Source: an uncultured Pseudomonadota bacterium
Lineage (GTDB): Bacteria; Pseudomonadota; Gammaproteobacteria; Burkholderiales; SG8-41
Length of the DNA stretch: 20,996 bases
Direction of reading: 5' to 3'
NCBI GenBank assembly: GCA_946885605.1
Contig: CAMPGR010000057.1
Span: forward strand, 1 to 20,996
Shown: one piece after another, positions 1 to 7,071 of the stretch
How positions within the stretch are numbered: the stretch's first letter is position 1
Layout of the letters: every line of letters begins with the position of its first letter
Made by a program: the position numbers and the translations under genes
The notes under the pieces: model-generated
Seen by the model: the letters and a program-made list of their open reading frames with translations, nothing else
Told to the model about the DNA's origin: nothing
The model's database searches: none

Positions 1-62
1 ACCAGTACCAACTCGCGACCGACTGGCACGAGCGCGTCCCTCCCGGTATTGAAGTTCTATGA
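1..62 (+). CDS. gatA: GatA C-terminus (partial): Asp/Glu-tRNA(Asn/Gln) amidotransferase subunit A
   Basis: Reading from base 3, the frame gives about nineteen residues that include the motif ATDWHERVP and ends at TGA (60-62). This matches the tail I know for GatA, the amidase subunit of the GatCAB complex. That complex converts misacylated Glu-tRNA(Gln) or Asp-tRNA(Asn) to the correct amidated form. Only the 3' end lies in the window. The next gene is gatB on the same strand, which supports the call. The stop codon runs directly into a palindromic repeat. Confidence 0.85.
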   Translation, partial: QYQLATDWHERVPPGIEVL

Positions 63-197
63 ACCGCCAAGAGCGCCAAGACCGCCAGGAGAATCCAATC
101 AAATTGGCAACAGGATTGCGATCTTGTGTGAACGAAGGGTCGATGATCGGCAGAACTCATCTTGTTTTTCTTGGCGCTCTTGGCGGCCTTGGCGGTT
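62..197. repeat. Palindromic intergenic element of 9-bp units between gatA and gatB
   Basis: The right arm (171-197) consists of three tandem 9-mers: TTGGCGCTC, TTGGCGGCC and TTGGCGGTT. The left arm (62-88) carries the same family of 9-mers in reverse complement. The arms match at 23 of 27 positions by eye and enclose a spacer of about 80 bp. The element begins inside the gatA stop codon and ends 15 bp before the gatB ATG. Similar runs of TTGGCG units are common between genes in environmental proteobacteria (recollection, not searched). It could be a small non-autonomous mobile element or a transcript-stabilising hairpin. Confidence 0.7.
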
Positions 198-212
198 AAA
201 TAGACTTTCACC

Positions 213-1682
213 ATGAAGTGGGAAACGGTCATCGGGATTGAGACGCACGCGCAGCTCTCGACGCGCTCGAAGATTTTCTCGGGCGCTTCGACGGATTTCG
301 GCGCGCCGCCGAACACGCAGGCGAGCGCGGTCGATATCGCGCTGCCCGGCGTGCTGCCGGTGCTGAACCGCGGCGCGGTGGAACGTGCGATCCGTTTCGG
401 GCTCGCGGTGGGGGCGCACATCAACCGTCGTTCGGTGTTCGCGCGGAAGAATTATTTCTACCCCGATCTGCCCAAGGGCTACCAGATCAGCCAGTACGAG
501 CTGCCCATTGTGGTGGGCGGCGCCGTTCCGATCGAGATCGAGGGCGCGGAGAAGCGGATCCACCTCACCCGCGCCCACCTCGAGGAAGACGCGGGCAAAT
601 CGTTGCACGAGGATTTTCATGGCGCCACCGGCATCGATTTGAACCGCGCCGGCACGCCGCTCCTCGAAATCGTGTCCGAGCCGGAGATGCGCTCCGCGCA
701 GGAGGCGGTCGCCTACGCGAGAGCGCTGCACGCGCTCGTGCGCTGGATCGATATCTGCGACGGAAACATGCAGGAGGGCTCGTTCCGCTGCGACGCCAAC
801 GTCTCGGTGCGCCCGCTGGGAACCGAAACGCTCGGGATCCGCTGCGAGATCAAGAACCTCAACTCCTTCCGTTTCCTAGAGCGCGCGATCGAGTACGAAG
901 TGCGGCGCCAGATCGACATACTCGAAGACGGCGGCACGGTGGTGCAGGAGACGCGGCTCTACGACCCGGAGCGGGACGAGACGCGCTCGCTGCGCACCAA
1001 GGAAGACGCGCACGACTACCGCTACTTTCCGGACCCCGATCTGCTGCCGCTCGAGGTGAGTGAGGCGTGGGTCGCGCAAGTCGAGGCTCAACTTCCGGAG
1101 CTGCCCGCCGCCAAACGCGAACGATTTATTGAGGCATACGGTTTGACATCGTATGATGCGGTCGTATTAACAGGCAGTCGTGAAGTAGCCGACTATTTCG
1201 AAGCAGTCGCGCGGCAGGCAGATCCGAAGCTGGCAGCAAACTGGGTGACGGGTGAACTATCCGCCTATTTGAACAAACATAACATTCCAATTTTGGAGTC
1301 CCCTCTTAAGCCGGATGCTCTCGCATGGTTGATCGGTCAAATTTCAGATGGAACGATTTCGGCAAAGATAGCAAAGGATGTAGTTTTTCCTGACCTGTGG
1401 GATGGAAAAGTTGCAGGCGTCGCGAATATCACTTTACCCATGCTACATGTCGAGGGACGAGCTTACATAGAGGCGAAGGGCCTGAAGCAGATTTCAGACA
1501 GCGGCGAGCTCGAGAAGATCGTGGACCAAGTGCTCGCGGCGAACGCGCAACAGGTCGCCGACTATCGCGGCGGCAAGGAGAAGGCGTTCAACGCCCTCGT
1601 CGGCCAGGTGATGAAGGCGACTGGCGGCAAGGCAAATCCACGGGAGGTCAATGAGATACTGAAGCGCAGGCTCTCCGCCTAG
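213..1682 (+). CDS. gatB: GatB, Asp/Glu-tRNA(Asn/Gln) amidotransferase subunit B
   Basis: This 489-residue protein is the tRNA-binding and kinase-like subunit of GatCAB, which completes Gln-tRNA(Gln) and/or Asn-tRNA(Asn) synthesis in the cytoplasm. The family signature [13 protein letters not shown] is at residues 141-153, and the conserved [14 protein letters not shown] segment is at about 80-93. The C-terminal GatB/YqeY region ends with a typical [19 protein letters not shown] tail. The ATG at 213 follows gatA but has no obvious Shine-Dalgarno sequence, because a repeat element lies immediately upstream. From about 1120 to 1500 (residues about 303-430) the base composition drops to roughly 43-45% GC in sampled 60-bp lines, well below the flanks, while the frame stays open. 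This suggests a recombined segment. Confidence 0.97.
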   Translation: MKWETVIGIETHAQLSTRSKIFSGASTDFGAPPNTQASAVDIALPGVLPVLNRGAVERAIRFGLAVGAHINRRSVFARKNYFYPDLPKGYQISQYELPIVVGGAVPIEIEGAEKRIHLTRAHLEEDAGKSLHEDFHGATGIDLNRAGTPLLEIVSEPEMRSAQEAVAYARALHALVRWIDICDGNMQEGSFRCDANVSVRPLGTETLGIRCEIKNLNSFRFLERAIEYEVRRQIDILEDGGTVVQETRLYDPERDETRSLRTKEDAHDYRYFPDPDLLPLEVSEAWVAQVEAQLPELPAAKRERFIEAYGLTSYDAVVLTGSREVADYFEAVARQADPKLAANWVTGELSAYLNKHNIPILESPLKPDALAWLIGQISDGTISAKIAKDVVFPDLWDGKVAGVANITLPMLHVEGRAYIEAKGLKQISDSGELEKIVDQVLAANAQQVADYRGGKEKAFNALVGQVMKATGGKANPREVNEILKRRLSA

Positions 1683-1688
1683 CGCCAG

Positions 1689-2345
1689 CTATTTCTTCGG
1701 CTTGGCGGGCGCTGAAACGGGCACGGCGGCCGCGCTCTGGCCACCGCTCCGAAGCTCGAGATAGCGTTTCTTCTGCGCGGCATAGCGCTCGTTGATCTCC
1801 ACTTTATCCTTCTCCTTGTCCGCGATCTCGCGCTCGTATTTCTCCTTCTCTGCGGCCGCGCGCGCCATGTCCTCCTTCGCATTGCGCTTGCTCGCGTCGT
1901 TGTAACGGTCGGTCGCGTTCTTGAGCGGCGCCTGGAGCTGGACGATCGCAAGATCGATCTGCTGCAGCTCGCGGTTTTTCCGGTCGTCGATCTCCTTTTC
2001 GCTCGCGTAGGTGTTGAGCAACGCGGCGTCCAGCCGCTGCCGGTCCGCAAGGCGCCTTTGCTCTTCCGCTTTCTGCCGCGCCGTTGCCTCCTCCTGTGCG
2101 CGCCGCCTTGCGGCCTCCTCGGCGGATTCCACGTTCGCGCGTTTGAGTCCCCTGCGGTCGAGCTCGGCGGCGGCATTGTCGCGATATTCCGGCGGAATGG
2201 TATCCCCGCATCCGACTACTTTCCCGCTCTTGTCCTTCCAGCACACGAACCGCCCGGGCTTGGATTGCGCCATCGCAGGGGAGGCGACGATGCCCGCTGC
2301 GGCGAGGAGGAGGAGGGCGAAGAGCTTGTGTTGTCGTTCACGCAT
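1689..2345 (-). CDS. Secreted coiled-coil protein with DUF4124-like N-terminus
   Basis: This 218-residue protein is of unknown function. It opens with a signal peptide (residues about 1-26, ending AMA-QS). A short segment with the pattern F-V-C-W-K-D-K-S-G-K-V-V-G-C-G-D follows, which resembles DUF4124-type domains. Residues about 70-200 are a highly charged, Arg/Glu/Lys/Ala-rich stretch expected to form a long coiled coil, and the tail is Pro/Lys-rich. It is therefore probably periplasmic. Its start overlaps the end of pyrE by 8 bp and has a Shine-Dalgarno-like CGGAG upstream, so it is likely translated from the pyrE transcript. No catalytic residues are visible and I assign no function. Confidence 0.8.
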   Translation of the reverse strand: MRERQHKLFALLLLAAAGIVASPAMAQSKPGRFVCWKDKSGKVVGCGDTIPPEYRDNAAAELDRRGLKRANVESAEEAARRRAQEEATARQKAEEQRRLADRQRLDAALLNTYASEKEIDDRKNRELQQIDLAIVQLQAPLKNATDRYNDASKRNAKEDMARAAAEKEKYEREIADKEKDKVEINERYAAQKKRYLELRSGGQSAAAVPVSAPAKPKK

Positions 2346-2988
2346 GGGCTTTCACTCCGTATTGCTCGCGGTACCTGTTCACGGCCGCGAGATCGCGTTT
2401 ATGGCCGGGATCGGATTCGAGATAGCTTACGAGATCGTCGAGTGTGGCGATGCTGATGACCGGAATTCCGAAGGTGCGCTCGACTTCCTGTACCGCGGAC
2501 AACTCTCCCACGCCCCGTTCCATGCGATCGAGCGCGACCATGACGGCGCATGGTGTGGCGCGGCTCGAGCGAATGATGTCATAGGATTCGCGCACCGCCG
2601 TGCCGGCGGAGATCGCATCGTCGACGACCAGCACGCGTCCCGCGAGCGCCGCGCCGATGATGCTTCCGCCCTCGCCGTGATCCTTCATCTCCTTGCGATT
2701 GAAGGAATACGGCTTGTTGTGTCCGGCTTGCGCCAGCGTCACGGCAACCGCGGCAACCAGCGGAATACCCTTGTAGGCGGGGCCGAACAGCATGTCGAAC
2801 TCGACCCCGGACGCGAGTATGGCTTTCGCGTAGAATTGCGCGAGTTGATTGAGCGACTCGCCGTCGTTGAAAAACCCGGAATTGAAAAAATACGGTGACA
2901 GGCGGCCGGCCTTGGTCCTGAACTCCCCGAAACGCACCGCCTTTCTTGCGATCGCAAACCGGATGAAGTCCCGTCTGAAGTCGGTCAT
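2338..2988 (-). CDS. pyrE: Orotate phosphoribosyltransferase
   Basis: PyrE joins orotate to PRPP to give OMP, the penultimate step of UMP synthesis. The 216-residue protein has the family's KAGRLSPYFFN motif (about residues 27-36), the flexible-loop segment FNRKEMKDHGEGG (about 96-108) and the PRPP-binding motif VLVVDDAISAGTA (about 119-131). I chose the ATG at 2988 because family members begin at this point (MTDFRRDFIRFA). An in-frame ATG at 3024 has a better Shine-Dalgarno (GAGGG) but would overlap the divergent xth gene and add twelve non-family residues. The gene is divergent from xth with only 25 bp between starts, and it overlaps the downstream coiled-coil gene. Confidence 0.96.
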   Translation of the reverse strand: MTDFRRDFIRFAIARKAVRFGEFRTKAGRLSPYFFNSGFFNDGESLNQLAQFYAKAILASGVEFDMLFGPAYKGIPLVAAVAVTLAQAGHNKPYSFNRKEMKDHGEGGSIIGAALAGRVLVVDDAISAGTAVRESYDIIRSSRATPCAVMVALDRMERGVGELSAVQEVERTFGIPVISIATLDDLVSYLESDPGHKRDLAAVNRYREQYGVKAHA

Positions 2989-3013
2989 GGTTGCGTAGTT
3001 CGATTTGCGCGCT

Positions 3014-3790
3014 ATGTTACGCATTATCACCCTCAATCTCAATGGAATCCGTTCCGCGGCGAAGAAGGGTTTGTTCCAGTGGCTCGCCCGCCAGAAAGCC
3101 GACGTCGTCTGCCTGCAGGAAGTCAAGGCACAACCTGGCGATCTGACACCCGATATCGTGTCGCCCGGCGCATTCAAGAGCTTTTTTCACTGCGCGCACA
3201 AGCGCGGATACAGCGGCGTTGCGCTGTACACGAAGCATCTGCCGTCCAAGGTGAGCGAGGGCATCGGCCTCGAGGACATCGACCGGGAAGGGCGCTATCT
3301 GCGCGCCGACTTCGGCAACCTGAGCGTGATATCGGTGTATCTGCCCTCGGGGTCGAGCGGCCCGGAGCGCCAGCAGGTCAAGTTCGCCTTCATGGAGCAC
3401 TTTTTTCCGCATCTCAGGAAGTTGAGGGACGAAGGCCGCGATATCGTGCTGTGCGGCGACTGGAACATCGCGCACCGCGAGATCGATCTCAAGAACTGGC
3501 GCGGGAACCGGAAGAACTCGGGCTTTCTGCCTGAGGAGCGCGAATGGCTGACGCGCGTGTTCGATGAGCTTGGTTGGGTGGACGTGTTCCGGCGCATCGA
3601 CCAGAGGCCCGAACAATACACGTGGTGGTCGAACCGCGGGCAGGCGTGGGCGAAGAACGTCGGTTGGCGCATCGACTACCACATCGCCACCCCGAAACTT
3701 GCGGCCAGCGGGAAGCGCGCGGCGATCTACAAGGCGCAGCGCTTCTCCGATCATGCGCCGCTCGTCATCGACTATGACCACAAGCTCTGA
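3014..3790 (+). CDS. xth: Exodeoxyribonuclease III / AP endonuclease
   Basis: This 258-residue ExoIII-type nuclease (EEP fold) cleaves 5' of abasic sites and degrades DNA 3' to 5' in base-excision repair. Visible motifs are LNLNGIRSAAKKG near the N-terminus, the metal-binding Glu in CLQEVKAQ, GDWNIAHREIDLKNW (catalytic Asp and Asn), GWRIDYH and the C-terminal catalytic His in SDHAP. The ATG at 3014 matches the family N-terminus; a TTG three codons upstream is in frame but less likely. The stop is 12 bp before ampG, so the two genes are probably co-transcribed. Confidence 0.95.
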   Translation: MLRIITLNLNGIRSAAKKGLFQWLARQKADVVCLQEVKAQPGDLTPDIVSPGAFKSFFHCAHKRGYSGVALYTKHLPSKVSEGIGLEDIDREGRYLRADFGNLSVISVYLPSGSSGPERQQVKFAFMEHFFPHLRKLRDEGRDIVLCGDWNIAHREIDLKNWRGNRKNSGFLPEEREWLTRVFDELGWVDVFRRIDQRPEQYTWWSNRGQAWAKNVGWRIDYHIATPKLAASGKRAAIYKAQRFSDHAPLVIDYDHKL

Positions 3791-3802
3791 GGCGCGGCGC
3801 CC

Positions 3803-5056
3803 GTGAGCGAGCGGGCGCACGCGGCCGATTACCTGCTTGTTTTCCGCAGCCCCCGCATCGCGGCGGTGCTGCTCCTCGGCTTTGCCTCGGGACTGCCGCT
3901 CGCGCTGACCGCCGGCACGCTGCAGGCCTGGCTCGCGGTGGAGGCGGTCGACATCAAGACGATCGGCCTCTTCACGCTGGTCGGGCAGCCCTACACCTAC
4001 AAATTCCTGTGGGCGCCGCTGATGGACCGCTTTACGCCGCCTTTTCTCGGGCGTCGCCGCGGCTGGCTCCTCATCACGCAGCTGGCGCTCCTGGGCTCGA
4101 TCGCCTTCATGGGTACGCTCGACCCGCGCGCATCGCCGTGGCTGCTCGCGGGCGTCGCGTTCGCCGTCGCGTTCCTTTCCGCCTCGCAGGACATCGTCTT
4201 CGATGCCTATCGCACCGACGTGCTGCGCGACGCCGAACGCGGTCCCGGCGCCGCGATCTCGGTGCTGGGATACCGCGTCGCGATGCTCGTCTCCGGCGGC
4301 GGGGCTTTGATCCTGGCGGACCAGTTCCTCGGCTGGAGCGCGATGTATCTCGTGATGGGCGCGCTCATGGGCGTGGGGATGCTCGCAACGTGGTTCGCTC
4401 CGGAGCCCGACCGGCCGGGGCGGCCGCCCGAAACCTTGAGCAAGGCGATAGCGGAACCGTTGAAGGAATTCTTCTCGCGCGAGGGCGCGTGGCTGCTTCT
4501 CGTCCTCATCGTGCTTTACAAGCTGGGCGACGCCTTCGCCGGCAGCCTCACCACCGCATTCCTCATCCAAGGCGCGGGATTCACCGCGACCGAAGTCGGC
4601 GCGATCAACAAAGTGCTGGGGCTTGCGGCCACCATCATGGGGGCGCTCATCGGCGGCGCGTGGATGGTGCGCCTTGGCCTCTACCGGGCGCTATTGAGTT
4701 TCGGGCTGCTCCAGGCGGTGACCAACCTCGGTTTCATGCTGCTTGCGATCGTGGGCAAGAATTATTCGCTCATGGTCGTTGCGGTGGGGCTCGAAAACCT
4801 GTGCGGGGGCATGGGCACGGCGGCTTTCGTGGCACTGCTCATGTCGTTGTGCGACAGGCGCTTCTCGGCGACGCAGTACGCCTTGCTCTCCGCGCTCGCC
4901 GCGGTGGGGCGCGTCTATGTCGGACCGGCTTCGGGGGTGCTGGTGAGCGCGCTCGGCTGGGCGCCCTTCTTCCTGCTTACGTTCCTGATCGCGCTGCCCG
5001 GGATCGCGCTGCTCATGCTCATGCGCGCGCAGCTTGCGCCGGCACCCCAGGCTTAA
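3803..5056 (+). CDS. ampG: AmpG-family muropeptide permease (MFS)
   Basis: This 417-residue inner-membrane transporter of the major facilitator superfamily has about twelve hydrophobic segments. AmpG family members import anhydromuropeptides (GlcNAc-anhMurNAc-peptides) for cell-wall recycling, and in some bacteria they set the signal for beta-lactamase induction. The diagnostic N-terminal pattern is visible: GFASGLPLALTAGTLQAWL, then QPYTYKFLWAPLMDR and LGRRRGW. DIVFDAYRTDVL (residues about 130-145) is another AmpG hallmark. The start is GTG at 3803, with GAGG overlapping the xth stop as a likely ribosome site. The length is close to the short AmpG form. Substrate specificity is inferred from family only. 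Confidence 0.9.
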   Translation: MSERAHAADYLLVFRSPRIAAVLLLGFASGLPLALTAGTLQAWLAVEAVDIKTIGLFTLVGQPYTYKFLWAPLMDRFTPPFLGRRRGWLLITQLALLGSIAFMGTLDPRASPWLLAGVAFAVAFLSASQDIVFDAYRTDVLRDAERGPGAAISVLGYRVAMLVSGGGALILADQFLGWSAMYLVMGALMGVGMLATWFAPEPDRPGRPPETLSKAIAEPLKEFFSREGAWLLLVLIVLYKLGDAFAGSLTTAFLIQGAGFTATEVGAINKVLGLAATIMGALIGGAWMVRLGLYRALLSFGLLQAVTNLGFMLLAIVGKNYSLMVVAVGLENLCGGMGTAAFVALLMSLCDRRFSATQYALLSALAAVGRVYVGPASGVLVSALGWAPFFLLTFLIALPGIALLMLMRAQLAPAPQA

Positions 5057-5116
5057 AGAAGCATTTTCTTAAGGGATTTGCCTCGCGGCCGTGGCGGTTC
5101 ATATGAATCAACCGCC
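5052..5116. other. Convergent gap with two small inverted repeats
   Basis: The ampG and metW 3' ends face each other here. The pair CTTAAAGAA / TTCTTAAG (5052-5073, one bulged base) overlaps the ampG stop. A 7-bp perfect pair GGCGGTT / AACCGCC (5093-5099 and 5110-5116) overlaps the metW stop. Neither is followed by a clear T run on either strand, so a terminator role is possible but not shown. Confidence 0.35.
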
Positions 5117-5713
5117 GTTGCCGAAGTGATAAATCGCGAGCGCGCCGCGCAGGTTGGGCAGGAACGTGACCGCCGCTCCGTTCGTGAGCACCTTGCGCTC
5201 GACGATGCGGATGCGCCGCTCCTCGCAGAAGCGCTCGAAATCCGCGATGGTGCAGAGGTGGACGTTGGGCGTATCGAACCACTGGTACGGCAGGTTCTCG
5301 GAGACCGGCATGTGGCCCGTCACGACGTGCAGCCGGTTCTTCCAATAGCCGAAGTTGGGAAAGGTGACGATCCCCTCACGGCCGACCCGCAGCATGTCCT
5401 TGATGATGCGTTCGCTGTTTTTCACCGCCTGGATCGTCTGGGACAGGATCACGTAATCGAAGGAGCGATCCTCGAATTCCGCGAGCCCGCGCTCGAGATC
5501 GCCCTGGATGACGTTCACGCCGTTCTTCACGCACGCGAGCACCTTCTCGTCGGAGATCTCCACGCCATAGCCTGATACGCCGCGCCGCGAGTTGAGGTAT
5601 TTGAGCAGCGTGCCGTCGCCGCATCCCAGGTCGAGCACGCGCGAACCCGGCCGCACCCACTCCGCGATCGCGGCGAAGTCCGAGCGCTGGATGCCGTTGC
5701 CGTTTGCGCTCAT
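5108..5713 (-). CDS. metW: MetW, methionine biosynthesis protein (SAM-methyltransferase fold)
   Basis: This 201-residue protein has a class I methyltransferase fold. The SAM-binding glycine motif [12 protein letters not shown] is at about residues 27-38, and an acidic motif ([10 protein letters not shown]) lies further on. MetW is the regular partner of MetX in proteobacteria and is reported to be needed for MetX activity in some of them (established from family literature, recalled). The ATG at 5713 overlaps the metX TGA as ATGA, so translation is coupled. An ATG six codons upstream lies inside metX and is less likely. Confidence 0.93.
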   Translation of the reverse strand: MSANGNGIQRSDFAAIAEWVRPGSRVLDLGCGDGTLLKYLNSRRGVSGYGVEISDEKVLACVKNGVNVIQGDLERGLAEFEDRSFDYVILSQTIQAVKNSERIIKDMLRVGREGIVTFPNFGYWKNRLHVVTGHMPVSENLPYQWFDTPNVHLCTIADFERFCEERRIRIVERKVLTNGAAVTFLPNLRGALAIYHFGNGG

Positions 5714-6930
5714 GCTTTGGCTCGCGCACACGCTTCGGCCGCCCGCGTTTCCTCGGCGATGCGATCGAAATATGCGGCGACGAGGCGATGATAGCGGGCG
5801 TCATCGAGCAGGAAGGCGTCGTGGCCGTGCGGCGCATCGATTTCCGCATAGGTGACCTCGCGCTTGCTGTCGAGCAGCGCGGCGACGATCTCGCGCGAGC
5901 GTTCCGGGGAGAAACGCCAGTCGGTGGTGAACGAGATCACGAGAAACCTTGCCTGCGCCGCTGCCAGCGCGCGGACCAGGCTTCCGCCGTGCTCGAGCGC
6001 CGGGTCGAAATAGTCGAGTACCTTGGTGATGCGCAGATACGTGTTGGCGTCGAAGTACTCGGCGAATTTATTTCCCTGGTGGCGGAGATACGACTCGATT
6101 TCGAATTCGGTATCGAAAGAGTAACCGAGCCTGCCGTGCTTCAACTGACGGCCGAACTTGCTCGCCATCTCGTCGTCGGACAGGTAGGTGATGTGCCCCA
6201 CCATGCGCGCGACGCGCAACCCGCGCTTCGGCGTCGTGCCGTGGGCGTAATAGTCGCCGCCGTGAAAATCCGGGTCGGTGATGATAGCCTGACGCGCAAC
6301 CTCATTGAACGCGATGTTCTGTGCGGAGAGGCTCGGCGTGCAGGCGATCACGATCGAATGCCGCAATCGAGCCGGGAACATGGTCGTCCATGTGAGCGCC
6401 TGCATGGCGCCGAGGCTGCCGCCCATGACGGCCGCGAACTGCCGGATGCCCAGGTGATCCGCAAGCCGCGCCTGGGTCGCCACCCAGTCCTCGACCGTCA
6501 CCACGGGAAAGGCGCCGCCCCACGGCTTGCCGGTCCTGGGATTGAGGCTCCTCGGGCCGGTGGAGCCGTGACAGCCGCCGAGGTTGTTCACGCCGATCAC
6601 GAAGAAGCGATTGGTGTCGACCGGCTTCCCCGGCCCGATCATGTTGTCCCACCAACCGATGTTGCCGGTATCGTTGGCGTAGACGCCGGCCACGTGATGC
6701 GAGGCGTTGAGCGCGTGACAGACAAGCACCGCGTTCGAGCGTGTGCCGTTGAGCGTCCCGTAGGTCTCGTAGACGAGCTCGTACTCGTCGATGACCGCGC
6801 CGCTCTTCAGTGCAATCGGCTCGCTGAACCTCGCGACCTGCGGGGCGACGATGCCGACCGATTGTTGTACGCTTCCGTCCATAAAAAAACCCCGGTCACG
6901 GCTTGCGTCCGGGGTCTTGAGAAGACTCAT
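5710..6930 (-). CDS. metX: MetX, homoserine O-acyltransferase
   Basis: MetX is an alpha/beta-hydrolase that acylates L-homoserine with acetyl- or succinyl-CoA, the first committed step of methionine synthesis. The 406-residue frame shows [12 protein letters not shown], the GGCHGSTGP loop, the nucleophile elbow GGSLGAM (Ser172) and the acid and base in TTDWRF (Asp337) and HGHDAFL (His370). Family members start near the internal ATG at 6882. However, that ATG follows directly on a terminator T run, while the ATG at 6930 has AAAGAGA nine bases upstream at the 3' edge of a SAM-II aptamer. I therefore prefer 6930, which adds 16 residues. The choice between acetyl and succinyl donor cannot be made from sequence here. 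Confidence 0.93.
   Translation of the reverse strand: MSLLKTPDASRDRGFFMDGSVQQSVGIVAPQVARFSEPIALKSGAVIDEYELVYETYGTLNGTRSNAVLVCHALNASHHVAGVYANDTGNIGWWDNMIGPGKPVDTNRFFVIGVNNLGGCHGSTGPRSLNPRTGKPWGGAFPVVTVEDWVATQARLADHLGIRQFAAVMGGSLGAMQALTWTTMFPARLRHSIVIACTPSLSAQNIAFNEVARQAIITDPDFHGGDYYAHGTTPKRGLRVARMVGHITYLSDDEMASKFGRQLKHGRLGYSFDTEFEIESYLRHQGNKFAEYFDANTYLRITKVLDYFDPALEHGGSLVRALAAAQARFLVISFTTDWRFSPERSREIVAALLDSKREVTYAEIDAPHGHDAFLLDDARYHRLVAAYFDRIAEETRAAEACARAKA
6883..6914 (-). terminator. Intrinsic terminator at the start of metX
   Basis: On the minus strand CCCCGG (6914-6909) pairs with CCGGGG (6895-6890). An inner ACG/CGT helix extends the stem, leaving a small GA bulge and a CAAGC loop. Seven consecutive T residues (6889-6883) follow, directly before the ATG at 6882. 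This is a textbook rho-independent terminator. It lies inside the codons that would be translated from the ATG at 6930, so a translating ribosome would melt or mask it. Confidence 0.88.
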
Positions 6931-6939
6931 GTTGCGGCA

Positions 6940-6996
6940 TCTCTTTAGCCGGATTTATAACGCGCCCGCAAGCTGAAATATCAAATCGGCGCGAGA
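6940..6996 (-). promoter_or_regulatory. SAM-II riboswitch upstream of metX
   Basis: On the minus strand the P1 strands CGCGCC (6993-6988) and GGCGCG (6966-6961) are fully complementary. The first is followed by GATTTGA and the second by TTATAAAT, then GGCTAAAGAGA. These blocks match, in order and spacing, the SAM-II (metA-type) aptamer core as I remember it: CGCGC-YGAUUU, GCGCGUGAUAAAU and GCUAAA with a purine-rich ribosome site. The 3' end AAAGAGA (6946-6940) is a plausible Shine-Dalgarno nine bases before the ATG at 6930. SAM binding would form the pseudoknot and hide this site, shutting down metXW when SAM is plentiful. Confidence 0.85.
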
Positions 6997-7008
6997 AAAC
7001 GGGCGCCT

Positions 7009-7037
7009 AACTTACAGCGGCCTCCACCGATTGTCAA
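7009..7037 (-). promoter_or_regulatory. Sigma-70 promoter for metXW
   Basis: On the minus strand TTGACA (7037-7032), a perfect -35, is separated by exactly 17 bp from TAAGTT (7014-7009) as -10. Transcription would start near 7002, about nine bases before the SAM-II aptamer. This makes metX-metW a separate unit from the upstream pts genes on the same strand. Confidence 0.8.
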
Positions 7038-7071
7038 ATCGCGGCTCGGGCACCGCGCCCCGGCGAACGAC

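Noticed and set aside
2011..2898. Plus-strand ORF opposite pyrE and the coiled-coil gene
   Set aside because: The minus strand carries PyrE motifs and a signal peptide; the plus frame has no recognisable features.
3017..4570. Very long minus-strand ORF opposite xth and ampG
   Set aside because: It is a high-GC antisense shadow of two clearly recognisable genes; its product is Arg/His/Glu-rich with no family features.
6896..6940. Fourteen-codon leader ORF on the minus strand starting at the ATG at 6940
   Set aside because: Its ATG directly abuts the AAAGAG ribosome site with no spacing, and it contains no methionine codons beyond the start, so it is not a convincing attenuator peptide.
5704..6948. 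Long plus-strand ORF opposite metX
   Set aside because: MetX on the minus strand has its full catalytic triad and the riboswitch; the opposite frame is an artefact of GC-rich codon use.
7040..7071. GC-rich hairpin just after the ptsI stop as a terminator
   Set aside because: The stem has a bulge and no T run follows on the minus strand; no intrinsic terminator can be claimed.
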